Source of the DNA: Asparagopsis taxiformis
Taxonomy: Eukaryota > Rhodophyta > Florideophyceae > Bonnemaisoniales > Bonnemaisoniaceae
Assembly (NCBI GenBank): GCA_030407315.1
Contig: JALQPE010000181.1
Span: 1 to 47,055 of the forward strand
Reading direction: 5' to 3'
DNA length: 47,055 nt
The translations under genes were made by a program, and so were the position numbers. The notes below the pieces were generated by a model. That model did no database searches. It saw nothing but the letters and a program-made list of their open reading frames with translations, and was not told the origin of the DNA. This document shows positions 22,034-31,351 of this stretch, piece by piece (position 1 is the first letter of the stretch; each line of letters opens with the position of its first letter).

Positions 22034-23590
22034 TCAATCCTCCTCATCAAGGAAAACTTCAACGTAGCTTTCATTCCCATCATCTTCATCTCCATGTGCA
22101 CTATCCTCCTCAAAAGCTGTACTCCTCTGGTTGAAATGTAGTTCATCAAATTTCTCGTTAGTAATTGTCAGTACTTCTTCGCAGAGATGCTTCTTGCAGA
22201 TTCGCTCACTCGGCAACATCGCCTTTCCTAATTGTTTGAGCTCGTCCTGTACACTTCCTTCGAAGGTATTACCTGATTGTACCTTGAAAATTCCTAGAAT
22301 CCCGGAAGCGATTGCATAGACAAATCTGAGTGAATTGCAGGAACGTCGCAGGAAAACCATTCTACTCGTACATTGAAGGAATGCAATTGCAGTGTTCAGG
22401 GATACCTCTAGGATATTGATTCTCCTTCGGATCATCCTTTTGGCCATACATCCCGATATCTCGACTTCGTACTGAATGATGACAACCATCTCTTTCCGCT
22501 CAGTGATGAATTGTTTCAAGATCTCGGAATTCTTGTCATCCACAACTTTCCGTTCCTCAAGCCTTAGATTTCCGTTGGTCACACGGGTATCGGGGATAAC
22601 GTCCATATCTCGAATGATATCGTGAGTTGGAAACTCGAAAGTGATAGAGGCGTCCTTTTCCAACATTAGAGCGAACCCCAGTTCGACAAGGAATCGATTG
22701 CGCACCTGCTCTCTAGACTTGTTCAGGAAACCGAGCACCTTTGTCTGCGCAACTTTTGAAACAGCCAAAGATATTTCACGCTTGCTCAATTGTCCACCAT
22801 TTCCATCTGTTTTCCTCCGCTTCCTAGCCCCTCCGTCAATGCTTCCAGCAGGCTGGTTTCGGCCATCGCCAGTAGCACCATACACAACTTCTTCGATTAT
22901 TTTGTCCGGAATGTACTTGTTCTCCTTCCAGATGTTGAACGCATTCGAATCGCGTCCAGAGCTCGAGCCTTCCATTGTACGGCCTGTACCCGACTTTTCC
23001 TTCTGAATATTCCTCAGGAGAGACATCACCACTTGGAAACGAAGCTCGATGTTGTTCTTCCCGGTGCTGGATTGGAACACATCTCTCTTGTCATTGCTCT
23101 GCTTCGCAAACATCATTGCAGAGAGCAACCGGCACCCGCGGAGGTCGTAGATTCCTTGGTTGGTGTAAATTGTCGCCCCAGCATCAATCTTGTCGACCAG
23201 CAAAGGTACCACAGTTCCAAATACTGCACACAGAAAATTGTAAGAAAACGATAGTTCTGCTGACTGCGAGATGCGCAACCGGTCCCTCTCCTTGTCAGTC
23301 ATCCCCTTCTTCGAATTGCCCTGACTCTGCTGTAATAAACCATCACAGATGTCTTTCACACCCTGCAGTTCCGTTACTATAAATTCGGCGCGACTCATCA
23401 GCTTTTCGATTTGCTGGCGATGGGAAGTTCGATCATCGTCGATTTCATCCATCCTCTCCCCAATACGACGAACTTCCCCAGTCACTGTCCTGAATCCCTC
23501 TCGAATAATCCCTGCTAGGCAGTCATTTGGATTTTCCTCACGACGCTGAGATTCCATCTTCCGTCGAACTTCGCCTCCCGTTCCAATCAC
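22034..23590 (-). CDS. Uncharacterised nuclear-type protein, 518 aa, only intact gene in element C
   Basis: An unbroken frame from ATG 23590 to TGA-side 22034. Residues ~15-95 are charged and predicted coiled coil (IGERMDEIDDDRTSHRQQIEKL). Residues ~110-165 are more hydrophobic (SYNFLCAVFGTVVPLLV). A basic cluster GARKRRKTDGNG near residue 255 looks like a nuclear localisation signal. The C-terminus is very acidic (AHGDEDDGNESYVEVFLDEED). No transposase DDE pattern, zinc finger or other family was recognised. It lies about 300 bp inside the right subterminal repeats. CACTA elements typically encode a second, DNA-binding protein (TnpA) that binds subterminal motifs. That role is possible here by position and nuclear signal, but a captured host gene is equally possible. 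Confidence 0.7.
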   Translation of the reverse strand: MIGTGGEVRRKMESQRREENPNDCLAGIIREGFRTVTGEVRRIGERMDEIDDDRTSHRQQIEKLMSRAEFIVTELQGVKDICDGLLQQSQGNSKKGMTDKERDRLRISQSAELSFSYNFLCAVFGTVVPLLVDKIDAGATIYTNQGIYDLRGCRLLSAMMFAKQSNDKRDVFQSSTGKNNIELRFQVVMSLLRNIQKEKSGTGRTMEGSSSGRDSNAFNIWKENKYIPDKIIEEVVYGATGDGRNQPAGSIDGGARKRRKTDGNGGQLSKREISLAVSKVAQTKVLGFLNKSREQVRNRFLVELGFALMLEKDASITFEFPTHDIIRDMDVIPDTRVTNGNLRLEERKVVDDKNSEILKQFITERKEMVVIIQYEVEISGCMAKRMIRRRINILEVSLNTAIAFLQCTSRMVFLRRSCNSLRFVYAIASGILGIFKVQSGNTFEGSVQDELKQLGKAMLPSERICKKHLCEEVLTITNEKFDELHFNQRSTAFEEDSAHGDEDDGNESYVEVFLDEED

Positions 23591-23875
23591 AAAGTGTCAC
23601 TCCAAGTGCTTTTTCTGCAACGAGAATGCTAGCAATAGTAACAAATAATGCTAACTACTCTACTCATATCCTCGGAAAACGACCGATTTTCTCCTACCTT
23701 TTCTGTAACGGTCATCTCCATGTGACCACGCATCCTCTATACTTCTCACTACTAGTAGCTTCAGAATAGTTTCCTCTCTTATCTACTTGAACTCATATGC
23801 AAACACATTTCACAATGACCCTATCCTGTACAACTATTTCAATGTTGAGTCTCAGATATTACCAAACACCAATTA
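23591..23875. other. Upstream region of the 518-codon gene
   Basis: AT-rich, no gene. It would contain the promoter of the minus-strand gene; no clear TATA box was singled out. Confidence 0.4.
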
Positions 23876-24233
23876 CTATCAAGGCAGTACTTGCAGGCAG
23901 TACAATTCACTGCCGGAGCCAGTATATTTTACTGCCTGATTCTAATGCCAGGTCATTTGCCAGGGCTGTACTGTACGGCAGTACATTCCATTGCAGAAAT
24001 CATCAAAAATCACTGCATTGCACTACTGCCCTGTGGTACCAGCAAAAATTACTAGAATTTGCTATCGTACAGTACTGAATTCTGCTACATACCGTACTGC
24101 CAGGAAATTTTGTATTTTACTGCCTGCGGCACTAGAACTGAAAAAATTAAAATAGTAATTTTACTGCCTCAGGCACTACATTGTTCAGGCAGTGATTTTT
24201 ACTGCCTCAGGCAGTAAATTTACTACATTTTTT
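23876..24233. repeat. Element C right subterminal GGCAGT/ACTGCC repeat region
   Basis: More than ten GGCAGT/ACTGCC motifs in both orientations within 360 bp, including TTTACTGCCTCAGGCAGTAAA at 24199-24219. Its mirror TTTACTGCCTGAGGCAGTAAA lies near the left end (about 9198-9218). The region is about one third as long as the left one. Confidence 0.82.
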
Positions 24234-24252
24234 GATCTCAAACTCAGTAGTG
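24234..24252 (-). repeat. Element C right terminal inverted repeat
   Basis: GATCTCAAACTCAGTAGTG, the inverted partner of 9152-9170 (16 of 19 bases match). AA follows as the duplicated target. Confidence 0.9.
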
Positions 24253-26319
24253 AAGCGTGCGCGACCAGTATCCGACTGGATGCAATGTGTCTCCGTCGGC
24301 GTCTAACTGTAGTAACGCGCATCCGATTTGTCCTTGCGACGCGTCGGTATCGAGCACGTATGGGTGTCCCTCGCGCGGTAGGCGAAGAATAGGCGGAGAT
24401 AGCATCGCTCGTCGCAGTGATTCGAACGCGCGCGTTTGCTCCGGCGTCGGCGCGGGTAAGCTGTCTCCTTGGTCCTTCTTTAGCAACTGCGTAAGCGGCG
24501 CCGCGACGAACGCGAATTTTTCGACGAATCGGCGGTATACGTTGCAAGTTCCCAGAAAGCTGCGCAGCTGCGTTTTCGTCGTCGGATACGTCGCATCGCG
24601 CAGCGCGTCGCATTTCGTCGTCGGTACGGATAGCTTCCCCGGCGAAATAGTATGTCCCAAATAGTCCACCGTGCGCTTGAAGAACTCAGTCTTCGCGAAT
24701 TTAAGCGAAACGCCAGCGCGTCCGAGGATTCCCAGTATCTCGTCGACGTGATGCACGTGCGCGTTTACGTCGGCGGAGAAGATGATTACGTCATCCAGGT
24801 AGACAAGGCAGTGCTGCCATTTCACGTTCGCGAGCAAGATATCGAGCGCGCGCTGAAACGTCGCGGGCGCGTTCGATAGTCCAAAGGGCATACGGCGGAA
24901 GCGATACGTACCAACGTGCGACGTAAACGTAGTCTTATCGCGGTCGGCGTGCGCCACTGGGATCTGCCAGTATCCCGAGTTGCAGTCCAGCGTAGTGAAA
25001 ACCGTCGCGTTACCAAGCGAATCGACGCAATCGTCCATGCGCGGAATCGGATACGCGTCCTTGACGGTAGCGGCGTTTAAGCGGCGGTAGTCGATGCAGA
25101 AGCGGGAAGTCCCGTCCTTCTTAGGCACGACTACGACCGGGCTCGCCCACTCCGATGTAGCAGGTTCGATCACTCCAGCGCGGAGCATCTTATCCACTTG
25201 CGTACGGATAATTTCGCGCGACGCGTGTCCGGCGCGGTACGGCGGTTGGTTGACGGGGGTCGCCCCCGGAACCAGTTCGATGCGGTGTTCTGTCGCGTGG
25301 ATGGCTCCGAGCGTGCCATTCCACATGCGTTCGTGCTTTCGCAGCATCTCGATAATTCGCGCGTGTAGGTCGTCGTCTACTCGCTCATCGCGTAGTGTCG
25401 CGCGTAAGAGGTCTTCCCAGTGCGGCGTCGCGTTCGCAATTCCGTCGGCTTCGCGCAGGTCCGGCGGGTTCGTCGCGTTGCGTGGCGTCGCATCGTCGGG
25501 CGGTCGGTCTTGCGGGGTCGGTGCCTCTTGTGCAACTTGTAGGCAACCTACGGGGTTGGGCACCGCGGCGCCCAGCTTCATGCCTTTGGGCAATACCTGT
25601 AGGCGGGTGCCGGCGTTGTGCACGTGCACGCTGAAGGGCACGTTCCTTTTAACCTGCGTTTCACCATTGGCTAGACGCAACAACTTCTGTCCGTAGAGGT
25701 CGGTCGCGGGTATCGTGATGCAGCGTCCGTCAGCACCCGTGGTGACTTCGATAGCTTGCGTCGCGTGCGGCGGAATCGACGTGCGGCGCGCAACGCGGAT
25801 TGGTGCGAAGTCTGTCAGTCGGGTAGTCTTGGGGGTCGGTGCGCGGCGCGGTTTCGTCGGCGTTCGTGGGAGCATTGGAACGTGGTCTCCATAGCGGGTT
25901 CGCAACGCGCGCTGCGGCCCAGTATAGATCATCCGAACCACACGGTCGATGAAGTCTGCTCCCAGAATGCAAGGGACGGATAAGCGCGGCATCACCAGGA
26001 AAGTTTGAAGGTGCGCGCGGGCACCTAGAAGAACGCTAAGTCGCAACGACGCGTTAGGCGCGAGGCGTCGTCCATTCGCGTCGATAATCGCGCAGCGCAG
26101 CGTCGGCGGCGTAGCGTGGCGCTTCCAATCAGCGCCTAATACGTTTTCGCGAATGAGGCTCGGGCCCGCGCCGGTATCAAGCACAGCGGTCACCGCGGTG
26201 GCCGTGCGTAGATTATATCCGACGCGTACCTCGAGTTTGTAGTTCGCGGTAGGGGTCTGAAACAGGACCACTGTTTCGGGTGGTAACGGAGGCGGTTTTT
26301 CGCGCGGCGGTTGCGTCAT
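24253..26319 (-). CDS. pol: Element B pol, 5' part: protease, RT, start of RNase H
   Basis: An intact frame of about 690 codons from ATG 26319, 45 nt after the gag stop and in a different frame. The aspartic protease active site is VLDTGAGPS (about residue 47). RT motifs follow: YRRLNAATVKDAYPIPRM, FTTLDCNSGYWQIPV, MPFGLSNAPATFQ and the catalytic box CLVYLDDVI (about residue 500). The connection domain is LGHTISPGKL...LRSFLGTCNVYRRF. RNase H begins (LDTDASQGQIGCALLQ, then VGYWSRTL) and is cut by element C at 24252; it resumes at 9151. No frame break was seen in this half. Confidence 0.95.
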
Positions 26320-26363
26320 CGCGCGTCGCGTATCCGTTGGGTGGAGAGGAGTCGGCCCACCCG

Positions 26364-28327
26364 CTACGACTCCTCGTAGGCGTTTCCCGGGTCTTCTGCG
26401 AAGCGAACCGAGTGGGGCGTGAGCTGCTCGCCGTCGTGCGCGTCGTCTTCGCGCGTGCGTTCGCTTTCGCGCTCGCGTGCGTCATCGTCCGCGGAAACTT
26501 CGAAAACCTGAACGTTACGCTGCAGGTTCAGTTCTTCGGGCGTTAGGCGCGCGTGGCTATGCATCTCGCGAATCGCGGCCTGTTGCTCGGATGAGAGCAG
26601 CGGGCAGCTTACCATGGGGTGTCCGAACTTCCGGCATATCAGACAGCGGAACGCCGCTGTGCGAGACGTGTCGGCCGGTGCCGTCTGTCTCACGATAGGC
26701 GGTGGGTAAGTTGCGCGCGGTATGTGCGCCGTGTACGGTCCCGCGCGTTCGCGTTCTCGGTCGTCGTTATGCGCAAAGCGTCGCGAGCGGTCGGCGGGCG
26801 ATGCGTCGCGAGAGCGTGGCGTGCGATAATTCGACGAAGGGGTGCCAAGCGAGGTTGGACTTCGCATGGGGCTCGGGGTCGAGAACTTCCGTTCGCGCGG
26901 AGCGTGCGGAGTCGCGGCGGAGGTTGAGACGTTTGGCGATGAGAAGCCTGATGGCGGGGTGTGCCCCACGGTCAGCGCTTGCATCGTTGGTGTCTCCTCC
27001 TCTTCCACGTAGAGCGCAGGCGTTCGCCTTAATAGCGGTCGCGCGCTCGTCGTCGGCGTCATCGCTCGGTGCGTGTCTCCGTGGCTCTGCGCCATAGAGA
27101 CTAGCTCTCGAAAGGTGTATCGACGCGGGTCGCGAGACAGCGCGTCCCGTACGAGGTGTTGCGCATAGGGTCGTAGACCATCGACGAAAATAGAAACAAG
27201 CGTTCGCTCGCTAAACGCATCGCCGCAGCGCAGCGCGCGGCGTCGTAGTCTCGTAGCGAATTGCGTTTCGGTTTCCTTCGGGTCTTGCGTTTGTTGCGCT
27301 ACGTCACGATACGCTTGCGCGACGTCGCCTTCGCGCGCATAGGTCAGCAGGAGCCACTGAACGGCTTCCGCGTAGCACGTAATCGAATCGACGCCCGCGC
27401 GCGAGACGTTCGTCCCACGTACGTTTGGAACGTGTCGCGCGCCTCGTCGGCGAGGAAATACTTGAGAATCGGCAACGCTGCGCCTTCGGATACGCCGGTG
27501 TCGTCGCATGCGCTCTTGAAATACTTCAGGAACGATAGCACGGCGATTCCGTCAGCGCCCGTGAAATTCTCTCCTTGCATCGAATGGCGCACCATTTTCG
27601 CGGTGTTAGCCAATTCGCTCGCAATCGTTCGGTTAAACGCGCGGTCCGTATTACGCAAGCGGTACGTGCGATACGAAAGCGCGCGCGTGAACAGCTCGTT
27701 CAACGGCTGGATCTCTACCAGCCCGGGATGTGCGGGTCCATCGTCGCAATCCGAACGCGGATGGTCGTCGAATGACAGGTCCTGGCGCGCCAGTTCCAGC
27801 CATCCTTCGGGGTCCGCGCTGCGCGCGTAGTTCGTAGGGGTCGCGCGCGCTGCGGTTCGCGTTCGGTTTTCGCCCGCAGCGACGTTCGCGCGTTCAATAT
27901 TGTGCTCCTCGCGGGAGTCCATCGTAGTGACGATTAGGTTGTGGACTTGCGCCCTCATCTGAGCCGTCAATCCACGTGACTGGCCTTTGATAGCGCGGTC
28001 CACCGCGGCTCGTACTTCAGCCTGGAGCATGCATTGGAACGTAGGGTCGTCCACTACTTGTCGAACCAAGCTCGGAAGCGTTGCGGACGGCGTAGCGTGC
28101 ACGTCGGAAACGCGGAACTCGGCTTCACGCTTCGTGGCGGCGCCATCGTCGGACGTTTGCGCGTCGTCGTCGATGCTCGCGAGCGCTTGCGTCGGTAACG
28201 GCGGCCACGGAGAAGCGGTAGGGTCAGGGATATGTGAAGCGACCAGCGCGTCGACTGCGTGCGTTTGCGACGCGACTGGCGGCGGTTCGGTCGGCGCGTT
28301 CGATCGCTCGGGCGCGGATGGATCCAT
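26364..28327 (-). pseudogene. gag: Element B gag (capsid/nucleocapsid), one frame break
   Basis: The N-terminal half (28327 to about 27420) has a disordered, charged leader, a helical segment and the capsid-like FLKYFKSACDDTGVSEG...ILKYFLADEARDTFQ. The second half (about 27420 to 26364) continues with TCYAEAVQWLLLTYAREGDVAQAY and ends with a CCHC zinc knuckle (CLICRKFGHPMVSC). One base breaks the frame near 27420, where motifs continue in the next frame. Gag packages the element RNA into cytoplasmic particles. The GVSEG motif and overall layout match the gag of element A. Confidence 0.88.
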
Positions 28328-28884
28328 CGGCGCGGTTGCGCTCGATCGTCGCCTAGGGAAAAGGGAAAAAGGGATGATGGGGAAGGAGAAAGGGGAATTC
28401 GGCGCGCGTCAAAATCTCGCGTCGGCGCGTCGAAAAATTGGCAAGTAAAAAGGGAAGCGCTTCCCGAAAATTGTCTGCGTATCGGGCGCGCGTAGTAAGG
28501 GTGAGGGGGACGAGTTCGCTCGCAGGAGGGCTTCTTCCTCGCTCGGAACGCGCAAAGACGGGTCTCGATCGTCCGCGAACCCAGTATTTTCGGCACCGCC
28601 GAACCCGCGTTAGGGTTGCGAACTAGCGCGCGCACGCGTTGCGTCTTCGATCGCGTCGTTCCGCGCGGCGAATCGTCGTAGTAGGGGTAGGGTAGTTATA
28701 CAAACCAGAGAGGCTATAGCACCGCTTCCGGGATAGCGATACGCGCGCACGCGTCAATCGCCCTCGCTGTCGCGCACGACGAACGGATAAAAGAAGAATT
28801 AGAGTAAGCGGTAGGTTTGGCGTCCCGTGTTTTCCCCAAGCGGAGTTTCTGTGCTTCGCTGAGTTCGCACGTCGGTTCGCGCAA
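28328..28884 (-). other. Element B 5' untranslated leader
   Basis: About 560 bp between primer site and gag start; no gene recognised. It would carry packaging signals. Confidence 0.5.
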
Positions 28885-28902
28885 TTCTAGGTCGAGAGAC
28901 CA
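28885..28902 (-). other. Element B primer binding site candidate, shared with element A
   Basis: On the minus strand TGGTCTCTCGACCTAGAA begins two bases after the 5' LTR. The same 18 bases sit one base after the 5' LTR of element A (33338-33355). It begins with TGG as expected for pairing with a CCA tail, but its complement does not form a canonical T arm, so I assign no tRNA. Confidence 0.7.
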
Positions 28903-28904
28903 GT

Positions 28905-29694
28905 TGTAGGACCAGCCAGGGTGGCGATCGCTAAGGGAGTTCTAGAATTGCAGCCGTGTCAGGGCGTGGTGAACCGTAACGCGCTGGTTGAACTTGCGTT
29001 CGCGCGTCGCTCGGTCGCGCTGGCGAACGGGTGGTACAACGGCGGAACGCGTAGGGAACGATCGCAACACGGGATTCGCGGGCCGGCGCAAGCCGTGATC
29101 TCAGGGTGAGATCACCGAGTAAACTCGAGCACAACGCGATCCACACAGGGGTCGTAAATCCCTGGCCTAGTGGCGTGCGACGCAACGCGCGCTATCGCGG
29201 TGCGACGCGGTTCGACGATCGGTTTATGCGCAGCGCGCACGCGAACGTCGGCGATCGTGAGCAACCCGCACGCAACGTTGTAACGCAATCGGTCCTCGCG
29301 ATTCGCTAAACGCTTAACTCGTAGCTGCGAAGATGCTGGCTGTTTATTGGTAAGGTGCGAAGCGGAACGACCATTAATAGCTAACTACTAAGGACAGGTT
29401 GTCCTTGCGCGGCCGGCCGGCGGCCGCTCGCTCGCACGCAAAAAAGGGAAATATTTGGGAAAAAGACTTTCGTCATAAAAAACCCAAAAAGGGAAAATAA
29501 AGGGAATTTCGCAAAAGGCGCTACACGTGGCGCCAAGCTCGCAATCGTACGCGTTCGCGCAAGCGCGCCGTGACACGTAATTGTATCGCCACGCGTACGC
29601 TCGCTTACTAACTAACTAAACGCGGATGCACGCGGACTCAACGCGACGCATCGCTCCGACCCGCGCGCGCACTTGCAACATAAATTGCATCACA
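28905..29694 (-). repeat. Element B 5' LTR (right copy)
   Basis: 790 bp, matching 1220-2007 except for one extra base at two places. The terminal dinucleotides are TG...CA. Confidence 0.95.
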
Positions 29695-31337
29695 ACATCG
29701 TCTAAGTATATCAGACAAGTCTGCCAGCGAACGCTGCTCAATATGATATCGATAGCACGTTGGAACGTGGCCGGAGCATTCTTCAAGCCAAAAGGAAGGC
29801 GTTTGGAACGGTATGTCCCCAAGTGGGAGGTAAACGCCGTCTTGTCACGGTCGTCCTGTGCAACGGGTATCTGCCAGTACCCAGAGTTACAATCTAAGGT
29901 AGTGAATACCTGAGCATCTCCTAGGGAGTCAATACAATCGTTCATTCGTGGAAGGGGGTACACATCATTGACAGTGATGTCGTTAAGGCCCCTATAGTCG
30001 ACGCAAAAGCGTAATTTACCATCCTTCTTCGGGACAAGTACAACCGGGCTAGCCCATTCGGAGGTCGAAGGTTCGATCACTCCTTTTTCCAGCATGCTGG
30101 TAATTTCCTTACGCGCAATCTCTCGTCGAGCGGGTCCCATCCGATAGGGTTGTTGCCGCCTGGGCTTGCTCCCTTCCATAATATCGATTCGGTGTTCCGT
30201 AGAACGGATATCTCCCAGGGATCCATCCCACATAGACTCGTGGTGAGACAACATTTCGAGGATGCTCTCCCGTAACGGGGCTTGACCAAGATGGTCGAGA
30301 GAGACTTCTTGCTTCCAGCTTAATGGTCGAGTGGCATCAGCCTCAGTCCCCTGAGGGAGAGTGGTTGCCACTGGGAAGGCTTGTTGGGAGGAGGTCGGAC
30401 GGCGGAGAGCCATGGGGCGCATCGGCCGTTCGGGCGCCCGAAGGGCGTAGCCTATGACTGTTCCTTTTGGGAGGTACTTGTCGGACATACCGAAGTTAGT
30501 TAAGATAGTTAGGAATTCCTGTCGCGGGATGACTTCCTTAACCCCATTTGGGATGGAGACTCGGTGTCGTTGAAGGATCCGATCTCTCGGGATGAGTATA
30601 CTCAAGCCGCCGCCGGCGCACACGACAGTGGTTGTTACTTGACTTCGCGGGGGAATAGTCACACTGTGTGATAATCGAATGCCGTGAGACTGGCGGTCTA
30701 GGTTAATCCCGTTAGAGGGTCGCGGGGCATCCACGTAGCACGAGAGAGCGGGGGATGTTTTACGTACAGACGACATCACCAGGATAGCTATCGAGCCGCC
30801 GTCGTGAATATCGATTCGTTGGGCCCGGCACCTAATTGCGTCTACGTGGTTATTCATTGCCCCAGTTCCCAAGATGAGGGGTACGGCCAATCTAGGCGCG
30901 ACGAAGAATTCTTCCTCAAAGGATTTGTAGCCTAACTGTAGAGTCAGTTTGATCTTGCCAGTTATCCGCAGAGGGTTGCCGTTGGCATCGGCCAATTGTG
31001 GAACTTTTCCCGTCGGGACTTGAAACTGTTCCCAGTTGCTGGGTAAGCTCTTTTCGTGGATGACCGATGGTCCGGACCCGGTGTCCATCACCATACGCAT
31101 AGGCGTGAGGACTGACGGATCGAGTCCGATGGAACCCATTACTACGTAATGGGCGGCCTTAAGCAAGCATGAGGCTCTCGGCCTTTTTGTTCGAGTCCCT
31201 GTGGGGGAGCCCGAGTGGTTTGGTGTCTGGCAAGGCAGTTGTCCCCCGAAGGGATAGACCTTTGCCTGTGGAGGTGGTTGTGGTGAGATGTCCACTGAAT
31301 AGCGTAATCGCTCCACCTCCTGACGGGAGTGCGACAC
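29695..31337 (-). pseudogene. pol: Element A pol, 5' piece: protease and RT, truncated by element B
   Basis: An unbroken frame of about 548 codons from ATG 31337, 14 nt after the gag stop and in another frame. The protease active site is VMDTGSGPS. RT motifs are YRGLNDITVNDVYPLPRM, FTTLDCNSGYWQIPV, LPFGLKNAPATFQ and LIYLDDVV, where element B begins. The frame then runs into B's LTR and stops at 29616. The missing remainder is at 1-1219. Unlike that piece, this one has no frame breaks. Confidence 0.93.
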
Positions 31338-31351
31338 CTCACTCCCCGTCG

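Larger units (their letters stand above)
9152..24252. mobile_element. Element C: 15.1-kb CACTA (CMC/EnSpm) DNA transposon carrying gene fragments
   Basis: The insertion interrupts the RNase H frame of element B exactly. Its ends are inverted repeats beginning CACTACTG, the hallmark of the CACTA superfamily, and 16 of 19 terminal bases match. Both ends carry dense GGCAGT/ACTGCC motifs in both orientations, like the subterminal transposase-binding repeats of CACTA elements. The interior is AT-richer than B and holds broken host-type genes, 118-bp hairpin arrays and one intact 518-codon gene. I found no recognisable CACTA transposase (TnpD-like), so this copy is probably non-autonomous. Gene capture is well known for CACTA elements in plants. 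Confidence 0.85.
1220..29694 (-). mobile_element. Element B: chromodomain Ty3/gypsy LTR retrotransposon, split by element C
   Basis: The element is bounded by two TGT...ACA LTRs and a 5-bp ACATC duplication. It is transcribed on the minus strand, so its 5' LTR is the right one. Order on the minus strand: LTR, primer site, gag, protease, RT, RNase H (interrupted by element C), integrase, chromodomain, a ~1.9-kb spacer, a region coding on the opposite strand, polypurine tract, LTR. Without C it is about 13.4 kb, long for a gypsy element because of the extra 5 kb between pol and the 3' LTR. The gag resembles that of element A (both have a GVSEG...LKYFL motif) and both share the primer site, so A and B are related families. 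The near-identical LTRs mark a recent insertion. Confidence 0.93.

Noticed and set aside
9152..24252. Helitron, giant Starship-like element or Harbinger as identity of element C
   Set aside because: Helitrons lack inverted ends; no tyrosine recombinase was seen; Harbinger makes TAA/TTA duplications and has different ends. CACTACTG inverted repeats with subterminal motifs fit CACTA.
9152..24252. Element C being ordinary host chromosome with genes
   Set aside because: It splits one RNase H motif exactly and has matching inverted ends; all recognised genes in it are broken.
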